A stretch of DNA of 14,552 bases. It comes from DAOMNN01 sp964404505 (GTDB taxonomy: Bacteria; Pseudomonadota; Gammaproteobacteria; Burkholderiales; Rhodocyclaceae). The stretch is taken from the NCBI GenBank assembly GCA_964404505.1, contig CAYOKH010000047.1:1-14552 (forward strand), in the 5' to 3' direction. Each line of letters starts with the position of its first letter. Positions within the stretch are counted from its first letter, which is position 1. Positions 6,518 to 13,626 of the stretch are shown one piece after another. The translations under genes and the position numbers were made by a program. The notes below the pieces were generated by a model. That model had not been told where the DNA came from and searched no databases. It saw only the letters and a program-made list of their open reading frames with translations.

Positions 6518-6595
6518 ATGAACATCGTGGTCCGGTCCCTCGCAGCAGTAACGCTGGTACGCGTAGTAGTAAGCGTAGGCGTGCGTGCGTCGTAA
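6518..6595 (+). CDS. ivbL: Valine-rich leader peptide of the ilvBN attenuator
   Basis: This 25-codon frame has nine valines, two leucines and one isoleucine, with the tail TLVRVVVSVGVRAS. The E. coli ilvBN leader IvbL, as I recall it, has a very similar VVVVRVVVVVGNAP tail. It ends at TAA 6593-6595, 35 bases before a strong intrinsic terminator that precedes ilvB. Composition, length and position together identify it as an attenuation leader: ribosomes short of charged tRNA-Val stall here and let transcription continue. Six of nine valine codons are GTA. No good Shine-Dalgarno sequence is visible. In-frame ATGs at 6488 and 6479 could start a 35- or 38-residue version, but the predicted promoter argues for 6518. 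Confidence 0.85.
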   Translation: MNIVVRSLAAVTLVRVVVSVGVRAS

Positions 6596-6628
6596 GGGCA
6601 AGGACAAGAGACAGATCAGACCGAATCC

Positions 6629-6668
6629 AACCCCCGCCGGCGCTCAGGCCCGGCGGGGGTTTTCTTTT
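6629..6668 (+). terminator. Attenuator terminator of ilvBN
   Basis: A perfect 10-bp GC stem (CCCCCGCCGG at 6631-6640 with 6650-6659) with a nine-base loop is followed by TTTTCTTTT (6660-6668). It lies between the leader peptide and ilvB, so it acts before the operon and not at a gene end. The 5' arm can pair alternatively with leader sequence at 6573-6581 (eight of nine positions, one of them a wobble), giving a candidate antiterminator. Confidence 0.92.
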
Positions 6669-6711
6669 GGCCCGCCGTCCTGCCCGCCGAACCGATCCTA
6701 AGGAGAAGACG

Positions 6712-8379
6712 ATGCTGCAGATGACCGGCGCCGAACTGATCGTTCGATTGCTCGAGCGCCAGGGCGTGCGAACGATTGCCGGGATTCCCGGTGGGGCGAT
6801 CCTGCCCCTGTACGACGCCCTGTCGGGTAGTTCGAGCATTCGCCATGTGCTTGCCCGGCACGAGCAGGGCGCGGGCTTCATCGCGCAGGGAATGGCCAGG
6901 GTGTCGGGGCGACCCGAGGTCTGTTTCGCATCCAGTGGTCCGGGCGCGACCAACCTGGTCACGGCAATTGCCGACGCCATGCTCGATTCCATCCCGCTTG
7001 TTGCGATCACGGGACAGGTACCTCTGTCGATGATTGGCACCGACGCCTTCCAGGAGGTTGACATCTACGGGATGACGGTGCCGGTCACCAAGCACAATTT
7101 CCTGGTGCGGTCGGCCGCCGAGTTGCTCGACGTCGTCCCGAAGGCGTTCCGCATCGCGATGTCGGGCCGACCCGGTCCCGTGCTCGTGGACGTGCCCAAG
7201 GACGTCCAGAACCAGTCCGTGGCGTTTGATGCTTTTCCCGCCCCGGCGGCACCGGCAAACGGTCCGGCGCTCGATCCAGGCGCGATCGAAGAAGCCGCGC
7301 ACATGATCAACGAAGCCGAGCGGCCGGTCCTCTTTCTCGGGGGCGGGGTGATCCACTCGGGTGCATCGCATCAGGCGGTCACTTTCGCGGAGCAGGCCGG
7401 ACTGCCGACGACGATGACCCTGATGGGGCTCGGGGCGATGCCGCTCGATCATCCGTTGTCGATCGGTATGCTCGGCATGCACGCCGCACGCTACACGAAC
7501 TTCGTGCTCGAAGAGTCCGATCTGCTCGTTTGCATCGGCGCGCGCTTCGATGATCGTGCGATCGGAAAGGCGGCGCAGTTCTGCCCCGGCGCCCGGATCA
7601 TCCATATCGATGTCGATCCTTCGGAGCTGCACAAGATCAAGGCCGCCCATGTCGCGATCAATGGCGATGTGGCGCGGGTGCTCGAAGCCCTGCTGCCGAA
7701 GGTCAAGGTCAAGTTGCGCAAGCGGTGGCTGTCCCACGTGGAAAGTCTCAAGACACGATTCCCGATGCAGATGCCGGGGCGCGACGACGCGCGCAGCCAC
7801 TATGGGCTTGTTCATGCAGTCGCGTCGGTGCTCGATGACGAGGCGATCATCACGACCGACGTGGGGCAGCACCAGATGTGGGTTGCGCAGGCCTATCCGC
7901 TTCGGCGTCCGCGCCAGTGGCTGACGTCGGGGGGGCTGGGCACCATGGGTTTCGGGCTGCCCGCTGCGATCGGTGCGGCACTTGCGGCCCCGGAGCGCAC
8001 CGTGGTGTGCTTTTCCGGTGACGGCAGCTTGAAGATGAACATACAGGAGCTCGCGACGCTGGCCGAGGAAGGCCTGAACGTCAAGATCGTGCTGATGAAC
8101 AATAACTCTCTCGGTCTCGTATATCAGCAGCAGAACCTGTTCTACGGCAAGCGCGTGTTCGCATCGAAATATCGCGGGGCGCCGGATTATCTGAAGATTG
8201 CAGAAGGATTCGGGATTGCCGCGGTCGATCTCGATTGCGCCGTCAATCCGCGAGCGATGCTTGCCCAGGCGCTTGCTGAACCCGGACCGTGCCTGATCCA
8301 CGTTTCGATTGACCGGGAGCAGTTCGTCTATCCAATGGTGCCCCCCGGTGCCGCCAACACCGAAATGATCGGAGGCTGA
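6712..8379 (+). CDS. ilvB: Acetolactate synthase large (catalytic) subunit, isozyme I type
   Basis: The 555-residue thiamine-diphosphate and FAD enzyme condenses two pyruvates to 2-acetolactate (or pyruvate with 2-ketobutyrate), the first common step of valine, leucine and isoleucine synthesis. The TPP-activating glutamate is Glu51 in ARHEQGAGF. The TPP/magnesium motif begins with GDGS at Gly436 and ends LMNNN. The C-terminal YPMVPPGAANTEM is nearly identical to E. coli IlvB, pointing to isozyme I and not IlvI or IlvG. ATG 6712 has AAGGAG (6700-6705) at 6 bases and follows the attenuator; the frame back to 6667 is leader. ilvN follows after 2 bases. Expression is probably set by valine/leucine tRNA charging. 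Confidence 0.97.
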   Translation: MLQMTGAELIVRLLERQGVRTIAGIPGGAILPLYDALSGSSSIRHVLARHEQGAGFIAQGMARVSGRPEVCFASSGPGATNLVTAIADAMLDSIPLVAITGQVPLSMIGTDAFQEVDIYGMTVPVTKHNFLVRSAAELLDVVPKAFRIAMSGRPGPVLVDVPKDVQNQSVAFDAFPAPAAPANGPALDPGAIEEAAHMINEAERPVLFLGGGVIHSGASHQAVTFAEQAGLPTTMTLMGLGAMPLDHPLSIGMLGMHAARYTNFVLEESDLLVCIGARFDDRAIGKAAQFCPGARIIHIDVDPSELHKIKAAHVAINGDVARVLEALLPKVKVKLRKRWLSHVESLKTRFPMQMPGRDDARSHYGLVHAVASVLDDEAIITTDVGQHQMWVAQAYPLRRPRQWLTSGGLGTMGFGLPAAIGAALAAPERTVVCFSGDGSLKMNIQELATLAEEGLNVKIVLMNNNSLGLVYQQQNLFYGKRVFASKYRGAPDYLKIAEGFGIAAVDLDCAVNPRAMLAQALAEPGPCLIHVSIDREQFVYPMVPPGAANTEMIGG

Positions 8380-8381
8380 CC

Positions 8382-8696
8382 ATGATCGAACAAGTCGCCG
8401 AACCCCTGCAGCAGACCGGTTTTGCCAAGGTCGTGCTGGAGCTGGAGGTCAATAACCATCCGGGGGTGATGAGCCACATCTGCAATCTGTTCGCACGGCG
8501 TGCGTTCAATGTGGAAGGGATCTTGTGCATGCCCATGACCAACCCGGAGCGAAGCCGGATCTGGCTGCTGGTTTTCGAGGATCAGCGCCTCGAGCAGATG
8601 GTCCTGCAACTGGAGAAACTCATCGACGTGCTGTCCGTCAGGCGTCATGCTGCGGAGCACGAGGTGTTCGAGCGCCTCGAGCGGTTTTTCCACTGA
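8382..8696 (+). CDS. ilvN: Acetolactate synthase small (regulatory) subunit
   Basis: The 104-residue single-ACT-domain subunit activates IlvB and makes it sensitive to valine. The ACT domain spans about residues 14-90, with the conserved NNHPGVMSHICNLFARRAFNVEGIL and a later IWLLVFEDQRLEQM. It is short like E. coli IlvN (96) and unlike the ~160-residue IlvH, which supports isozyme I. Its Shine-Dalgarno GGAGG (8371-8375) sits in the last codons of ilvB, only 2 bases separate the genes, and translation is probably coupled. No terminator is seen after it. Confidence 0.96.
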   Translation: MIEQVAEPLQQTGFAKVVLELEVNNHPGVMSHICNLFARRAFNVEGILCMPMTNPERSRIWLLVFEDQRLEQMVLQLEKLIDVLSVRRHAAEHEVFERLERFFH

Positions 8697-8725
8697 GGTC
8701 CGGTTCGGGTCGCCGTGCCCAAGGG

Positions 8726-8753
8726 CTGATTCACGCGGGCGCTGTGCTAAACT
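8726..8753 (+). promoter_or_regulatory. Predicted promoter of aroC
   Basis: TGCTAAACT (8745-8753) is an extended -10 (TGn plus TAAACT). A poor -35, CTGATT (8726-8731), stands 16 bases before TAAACT. The predicted start is about 30 bases before the aroC ATG. Confidence 0.45.
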
Positions 8754-8791
8754 GCGCGGCCTGCGATCCCTGATTTTCTGGTGAGCAATCC

Positions 8792-9928
8792 ATGTCGGGC
8801 AACACCACAGGCAAGCTTTTCTGCGTGACCTCCTTCGGCGAATCGCACGGCGCCGCGATTGGCTGCGTGGTCGACGGCTGCCCGCCGGGATTGAATCTTT
8901 CCACAGCCGACATTCAGGCCGAACTCGACCGGCGCAAGCCGGGCACGTCCCGCCATGTCACGCAGCGCCGCGAACCGGACGAGGTCGAGATTCTCTCCGG
9001 CGTATTCGAGGGTGTGACCACCGGCACGCCGATCGCGCTGCTCATCCGCAACCAGGATCAGCGCTCGCGCGATTACGGAAGTATCGCCGAAACCTTCAGA
9101 CCGGGGCACGCCGATTACACGTACTGGCAGAAGTACGGCGTGCGCGATCATCGGGGCGGGGGACGCGCATCGGCGCGTGAAACTGCGGTACGGGTCGCTG
9201 CCGGTGCAATCGCGCGCAGGTGGCTGCACGAACGCTGCGGAATCGTGGTGCGCGGCTACATGGCTCAGCTGGGCAGCGTCGAGATTCCGTTTGCCGATTG
9301 GAGCGAAGTCGATCGCAATCCATTCTTTGCGCCGAATGCCGCGATCGTGCCGGAACTCGAGTCTTTCATGGACGCGTTGCGCAAGTCCGGGGATTCCGTC
9401 GGGGCACGAATCAACGTCGTTGCCGGTGGCGTGCCGGCGGGTTGGGGAGAACCGGTCTATGACCGTCTCGATGCCGACATCGCACAGGCGATGATGGGCA
9501 TCAACGCCGTCAAGGGCGTCGAGATCGGGGCCGGTTTCGCAAGCGTGGCGCAAAAAGGTACGGAGCACTCCGACGAGATGACCCCCGCCGGTTTTCTGTC
9601 GAACAATGCGGGGGGGGTGCTGGGCGGCATATCCACCGGCCAGGACGTCATTGTCAGCATCGCGATCAAGCCCACATCGAGCGTTCGGCTCGACCGCCGT
9701 TCGGTCGACAAGCAGGGCCGGCCGGTCATCGTGAATACGCATGGGCGGCACGATCCATGCGTCGGCATTCGTGCCACGCCGATCGCCGAAGCAATGCTGG
9801 CGCTGGTACTGATGGACCATGCCTTGCGTCATCGTGCCCAGTGCGGCGACGTGAAGACAACGACACCGCGCATTGCGCCACTTGCTCCGGAGGGCATGCA
9901 ACGACCGCCTTCCCCGTCGGAGCGCTGA
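8792..9928 (+). CDS. aroC: Chorismate synthase
   Basis: The 378-residue enzyme converts 5-enolpyruvylshikimate-3-phosphate to chorismate, the last shikimate-pathway step, using reduced FMN without net redox change. The family signatures are present: SFGESHG at 14-20 (His19), RPGHADYTY with catalytic His106, RGGGRASARET from Arg121, and near the end RHDPCVGIRATPIAEAM. It is slightly longer than E. coli AroC (361), mostly in the C-terminal tail, which is common in betaproteobacteria. GGTGAG (8780-8785) precedes the ATG by 6 bases. The MFS gene starts 29 bases after the stop and is probably cotranscribed. Confidence 0.97.
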   Translation: MSGNTTGKLFCVTSFGESHGAAIGCVVDGCPPGLNLSTADIQAELDRRKPGTSRHVTQRREPDEVEILSGVFEGVTTGTPIALLIRNQDQRSRDYGSIAETFRPGHADYTYWQKYGVRDHRGGGRASARETAVRVAAGAIARRWLHERCGIVVRGYMAQLGSVEIPFADWSEVDRNPFFAPNAAIVPELESFMDALRKSGDSVGARINVVAGGVPAGWGEPVYDRLDADIAQAMMGINAVKGVEIGAGFASVAQKGTEHSDEMTPAGFLSNNAGGVLGGISTGQDVIVSIAIKPTSSVRLDRRSVDKQGRPVIVNTHGRHDPCVGIRATPIAEAMLALVLMDHALRHRAQCGDVKTTTPRIAPLAPEGMQRPPSPSER

Positions 9929-9957
9929 CGACTAGGGTCGTCCGTTCGCAATCGGAC

Positions 9958-11094
9958 ATGCTTCCGTACTGGCGCCTGTCCGGCTATTATTTCTTCTATT
10001 TCGCGTTCATCGGCGCCTTCTCGCCGTATTTCACCCTTTATCTCCAGTCATTGGCCTTTTCGGCGACGGACATCGCGATCCTGATGTCGCTGATGCAGGT
10101 GATGCGTATCGTCGCGCCCAACCTCTGGGGTTGGCTCGCAGAGCGCACGGGAATGCGGGTGCCGATCGTGCGCATGTCGGCATTGGCGAGTCTGGGCGGA
10201 TTCTCGATCTTCTTCTTCACGACCGGTTTCGAAGGCGTTTTTCTCGGAATGGCACTCATGGCCTTCTTCTGGAGTGCGGCTCTGCCCCTCGTCGAGAGCA
10301 TCACGTTCAGTCATCTCGGCAGCGACGGCCATCGCTACAGCAGCATTCGCGTGTGGGGGTCGGTGGGATTCATTGCAGCGGTGCTGGCAATTGGCCATGC
10401 CCTCGATCATCTTCCGATCGCATCGATGCTGTGGATGACCGCCCTCGTGCTGGCAGGGATTGTGGTGTACGCGTTTGCGGTTCCCGAATCCGCGGTCGCG
10501 CCGGCGCAGCGTGAGGGCGTCAGCCTGGGGACGACGCTGCGTCGCCCGGAGGTCAGGGCCCTGCTGGGAGGCTGTTTTTTCATGTCGGCCGCCCACGGAG
10601 CCTTGTACGTTTTCTACTCCATCTACCTGGTCGACAATGGGTACGGAAAGTCCGTCGTGGGCTGGATGTGGACGCTCGGCGTCCTGGCCGAGATCGGCGT
10701 TTTCCTCCTGATGCCGCACCTTGTGCGCCGCTTCTCGATGCGTGCGATCCTGCTCTTCGCGTTCCTGTCTGCGGTGGCGCGCTTCGTGATGATCGGCTGG
10801 GGCGTGGGCAGCCTTGGCGTACTCCTTGTCGCGCAAGTGCTGCACGGCGCCACTTTCGGCGCCTATCATGCGGCTGCGATTGCACTGGTGAACCAATGGT
10901 TTCCGGGCAGACTCCAATCTCGAGGGCAAGCCCTGTACGGGAGTCTGTCGTTCGGGGCGGGGGGCATGCTTGGCGGACTGTTGAGTGGTCTGACCTGGGA
11001 GGGCATCGGTCCGGCGTGGACCTTTACCATGGGTTCGGGCCTGGCTCTGATCGGACTGGCGTGGTTGGTGAAGGGTTGGAATAGCATCCCCTGA
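9958..11094 (+). CDS. MFS transporter, HcaT / phenylpropionate-permease-like
   Basis: The 378-residue inner-membrane protein has about 12 hydrophobic segments. The N-terminus LPYWRLSGYYFFYFAFIGAF, the RVWGSVGF segment in the middle and the LHGATFGAYHAAAI segment in the second half resemble HcaT (3-phenylpropionate permease) and the related MFS_1-like family. The substrate cannot be deduced; adjacency to aroC may be only genomic tradition. ATG 9958 is chosen because hydrophobic family-like sequence begins there; the open frame upstream (to 9757) is antiphase reading of aroC. The ribosome site is weak, so coupling to aroC is likely. The M48 lipoprotein gene follows after 31 bases. Confidence 0.85.
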   Translation: MLPYWRLSGYYFFYFAFIGAFSPYFTLYLQSLAFSATDIAILMSLMQVMRIVAPNLWGWLAERTGMRVPIVRMSALASLGGFSIFFFTTGFEGVFLGMALMAFFWSAALPLVESITFSHLGSDGHRYSSIRVWGSVGFIAAVLAIGHALDHLPIASMLWMTALVLAGIVVYAFAVPESAVAPAQREGVSLGTTLRRPEVRALLGGCFFMSAAHGALYVFYSIYLVDNGYGKSVVGWMWTLGVLAEIGVFLLMPHLVRRFSMRAILLFAFLSAVARFVMIGWGVGSLGVLLVAQVLHGATFGAYHAAAIALVNQWFPGRLQSRGQALYGSLSFGAGGMLGGLLSGLTWEGIGPAWTFTMGSGLALIGLAWLVKGWNSIP

Positions 11095-11125
11095 CGCCGA
11101 CCGTGCCCAAGCGGAGGACGTGAAA

Positions 11126-11941
11126 ATGAGGAACTGGAGTGCGGATCTGGTAGCCGTCATGCTCGCCGGAACCATTCTCGCCGCCTGTCAGACGGTACAG
11201 ACGACCGGAGCGGGCACGGTGGGCGTGGATCGTTCGCAGATGATGATGGTTTCGTCGCAGCAGATGGAGGAGGCGTCCAATCAACAGTATCAGCAGATAC
11301 TGGCTGAGGCGCGCAAGAATAACGCGTTGAATCGCGACTCGCGGCAACTTGCGAGGGTGCGTGCGATTACAGGCCGACTGGTCGCGCAAACGGCCGCATT
11401 CAGACCGGATGCATTGCGCTGGAACTGGGAGATCAACGTCCTGCAGTCGGATCAGTTGAATGCGTGGTGCATGGCGGGCGGCAAGATGGCGATCTACTCG
11501 GGCCTGATCGCGCAATTGAAGCTCAGCGACGACGAGATTGCAGCGGTACTTGGCCATGAGATGGCGCATGCGCTGCGTGAGCATGCACGTGAACGGGCGT
11601 CGCGTGCGATGGCGACGGGCCTCGGGATCTCCATGGCCGGAGCCATTCTCGGTGTGGGCGACATGGGACAGGATCTGATGGGAACCGTGGCACACGTGAC
11701 CTTCGAACTGCCGCATTCCCGACTGCACGAGACCGAGGCGGATCGGATCGGGGTCGAACTCGCGGCACGGGCCGGCTTTGACCCGCGTGCGGCGGTTTCG
11801 CTGTGGGACAAGATGGCAACCCGTTCGAGTGCGGCCCCGCCACAATGGCTGTCCACCCATCCGAGTCACGCAAACCGCAAGCGCGAACTGAGCGAAGCCG
11901 CAGCCCGGGTCATGCCGCTTTACGGTGCTGCAAGGCGCTAA
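11126..11941 (+). CDS. M48-family metalloprotease lipoprotein
   Basis: The 271-residue protein has a lipoprotein signal with lipobox LAAC (Cys21). The zinc motif HEMAH is at His144-His148, with the third-ligand motif ExxxD at Glu202-Asp206 (ETEAD). The conserved C-terminal WLSTHPSHANR is also present. It resembles the LoiP/YcaL group of periplasmic, membrane-anchored proteases linked to outer-membrane protein quality control; the exact target is unknown. ATG 11126 is preferred over GTG 11120 because GGAGG (11113-11117) is 8 bases from ATG and only 2 from GTG. Residues 30-60 are Gln/Met-rich, probably a helical linker. It is probably the last gene of an aroC-MFS-protease unit. Confidence 0.9.
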   Translation: MRNWSADLVAVMLAGTILAACQTVQTTGAGTVGVDRSQMMMVSSQQMEEASNQQYQQILAEARKNNALNRDSRQLARVRAITGRLVAQTAAFRPDALRWNWEINVLQSDQLNAWCMAGGKMAIYSGLIAQLKLSDDEIAAVLGHEMAHALREHARERASRAMATGLGISMAGAILGVGDMGQDLMGTVAHVTFELPHSRLHETEADRIGVELAARAGFDPRAAVSLWDKMATRSSAAPPQWLSTHPSHANRKRELSEAAARVMPLYGAARR

Positions 11942-11945
11942 ACTA

Positions 11946-11972
11946 TTCACATCTTTCGCGCTGTGAAATAAT
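11946..11972 (+). promoter_or_regulatory. Predicted leuC operon promoter with inverted repeat
   Basis: This short AT-rich stretch has TTCACA (11946-11951, five of six -35 bases) and an extended -10, TGA-AATAAT (11964-11972; AATAAT is five of six), with 15-base spacing. TTCACA is also the inverted partner of TGTGAA (11962-11967), so a dyad with a ten-base spacer overlaps the promoter. The predicted leader to leuC is about 90 bases. No leucine-codon-rich leader peptide is seen there. Confidence 0.45.
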
Positions 11973-12070
11973 TAACGGCTATTTACCCGTGTCGCGGTAT
12001 GCGATTTTCAGCGGCGGCGGGCGCTGTCGCTGTATATGTAGATCGAACCCCGCACACTGGAACACCACGG

Positions 12071-13480
12071 ATGAAGTTGCAAACCCTGTACGAAAAGCTC
12101 TGGTCAAGTCACCTCGTGCGCGAGGAGGTCGACGGTACGGCGTTGATCTACATCGATCGCCATCTGGTGCATGAGGTCACAAGTCCGCAGGCCTTCGAGG
12201 GGCTCAAACTGGCGAACCGGAAACCCTGGCGGGTGAGTTCGATCGTTGCCACGGCGGATCACAATACCCCGACCGACCATTGGGAAGAGGGCATCAAGGA
12301 TCCGGTGTCACGCCAGCAGGTCGAGACGTTGGACGCCAACATCCGTGAGGTCGGCGCGCTTGCGTATTTCCCGTTCAGAAGCGAGCGCCAGGGAATCGTG
12401 CACGTGATCGGTCCGGAAAACGGCGCGACCCTGCCGGGCATGACCGTGGTGTGCGGCGATTCGCACACATCGACGCACGGGGCGTTCGCGTGTCTTGCGC
12501 ATGGCATCGGCACGTCCGAGGTCGAGCATGTGCTGGCGACGCAGTGCCTGCTGCAGAAACGGTCGAAGACGATGCTGGTGCGAGTCGACGGTACTCTGCC
12601 GCGCGGTGTAACAGCCAAGGACGTCGTGCTGGCGATCATCGGCGTTATCGGCACGGCAGGCGGTACGGGCTATGCAATCGAGTTCGGGGGCCGTGCGATT
12701 CGTTCCCTCTCGATGGAGGGGCGCATGACCCTGTGCAACATGGCGATCGAGGCGGGCGCGCGCGCGGGTCTGGTCGCCGTCGACGGCGTCACGATCGATT
12801 ACCTCGAGGGCAGGCCTTTCGCACCGACCGGGCAGATGTGGGACAAGGCCGTTGCCCACTGGCGCACGTTGCATTCGGACGAGGGTGCCGAGTTCGACCG
12901 TGTCGTCGAATTCGACGCGAGGCTTATCGAACCGCAGGTGACATGGGGGACGTCCCCGGAAATGGTCGCCCCGGTCGGCGGCTGCATTCCCGATCCCGCC
13001 GCGGTGATCGATCCGGTCAAGCGCGAGGGCATGGAGCGTGCGCTCAGGTATATGGGGCTGGCCGCGAATACCCCCATCGGCGAGATTCCCGTCGACCAGG
13101 TGTTCATCGGGTCGTGTACGAATTCGCGCATCGAGGATCTGCGCGAGGCCGCGGCCATCGCAAGGGGGCGGACAAAGTCGCCCGGAGTCAAGCGGGTGCT
13201 GGTGGTTCCCGGTTCCGGGCTGGTAAAGCGCCAGGCGGAAGCGGAGGGCCTGCACGAGGTTTTCATTGCGGCCGGATTCGAATGGCGCGAGCCGGGCTGT
13301 TCGATGTGCCTGGCAATGAACGCCGACCGCCTCGAGCCGGGCGAGCATTGTGCCTCGACGTCGAACCGGAACTTTGAGGGGCGCCAGGGTGCCGGCGGAC
13401 GAACCCACCTTGTCAGTCCCGCGATGGCGGCTGCGGCCGCGGTCACGGGACGTTTCACCGATGTGCGTACATTGATCTGA
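12071..13480 (+). CDS. leuC: 3-isopropylmalate dehydratase large subunit
   Basis: The 469-residue aconitase-family subunit, with LeuD, isomerises 2-isopropylmalate to 3-isopropylmalate in leucine synthesis. The [4Fe-4S] ligands are Cys349 (FIGSCTNSR) and Cys410 and Cys413 (GCSMC), in the usual family positions. DHNTPT and GDSHTSTHGAF are also conserved. The start at 12071 (MKLQTLYEKLW) fits the family; the open frame continues to 11999 but the extra 24 residues are low-complexity and unlike the family. The ribosome site is weak. The operon continues through a lipoprotein gene to leuD and leuB. Confidence 0.97.
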   Translation: MKLQTLYEKLWSSHLVREEVDGTALIYIDRHLVHEVTSPQAFEGLKLANRKPWRVSSIVATADHNTPTDHWEEGIKDPVSRQQVETLDANIREVGALAYFPFRSERQGIVHVIGPENGATLPGMTVVCGDSHTSTHGAFACLAHGIGTSEVEHVLATQCLLQKRSKTMLVRVDGTLPRGVTAKDVVLAIIGVIGTAGGTGYAIEFGGRAIRSLSMEGRMTLCNMAIEAGARAGLVAVDGVTIDYLEGRPFAPTGQMWDKAVAHWRTLHSDEGAEFDRVVEFDARLIEPQVTWGTSPEMVAPVGGCIPDPAAVIDPVKREGMERALRYMGLAANTPIGEIPVDQVFIGSCTNSRIEDLREAAAIARGRTKSPGVKRVLVVPGSGLVKRQAEAEGLHEVFIAAGFEWREPGCSMCLAMNADRLEPGEHCASTSNRNFEGRQGAGGRTHLVSPAMAAAAAVTGRFTDVRTLI

Positions 13481-13497
13481 TCAATCAGGAGTCGACC

Positions 13498-13626
13498 ATG
13501 AGCGGAATCATCGTTGCCGTTTCCCTCGCCATCCTTGGGTTGCTGGCTGTGGGCTGCAACACCATTCACGGTGTGGGCAAGAACATCGAGAAGGGTGGTG
13601 AAGCGATCCCGAGGTCCGTCAAGTGA
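13498..13626 (+). CDS. Entericidin A/B-family small lipoprotein
   Basis: The 42-residue protein has a hydrophobic signal (residues 3-19), a lipobox ending AVGC (Cys20), and then CNTIHGVGKNIEKGGEAI, the entericidin signature CNT..G.G.DI..GG..I. It is predicted to be exported and lipidated. E. coli EcnA and EcnB are an antidote/toxin lipoprotein pair, but for single chromosomal copies like this no function is established. AGGAG (13487-13491) is 6 bases before the ATG. It lies 18 bases after leuC, and its stop overlaps the leuD start (TGATG), so it is translated within the leucine operon. The -3 lipobox residue is Ala, not the usual Leu. Confidence 0.87.
   Translation: MSGIIVAVSLAILGLLAVGCNTIHGVGKNIEKGGEAIPRSVK

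Noticed and set aside
6616..8301. 561-codon minus-strand open frame opposite ilvB
   Set aside because: It has the same complement-frame composition and no recognisable domain, and would run through the attenuator hairpin.
9757..9957. In-frame extension of the MFS protein into aroC
   Set aside because: These codons lie over the conserved end of aroC in another frame and encode no membrane or signal sequence.
10048..11175. 375-codon minus-strand open frame opposite the MFS gene
   Set aside because: It is highly polar (His, Arg, Gln, Glu), as the complement of a membrane-protein gene would be; no domain is evident.
11999..12070. In-frame 24-residue N-terminal extension of LeuC starting at ATG 11999
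   Set aside because: It lacks a ribosome site, is alanine-rich low-complexity sequence, and LeuC proteins start at the MKLQTLYEKLW position.
11942..12070. Search for a leucine attenuator before leuC
   Set aside because: No leucine-codon run and no hairpin followed by a T tract were found.
12308..13408. 366-codon minus-strand open frame opposite leuC
   Set aside because: It is antisense to a complete leuC with all cluster ligands and has no independent support.
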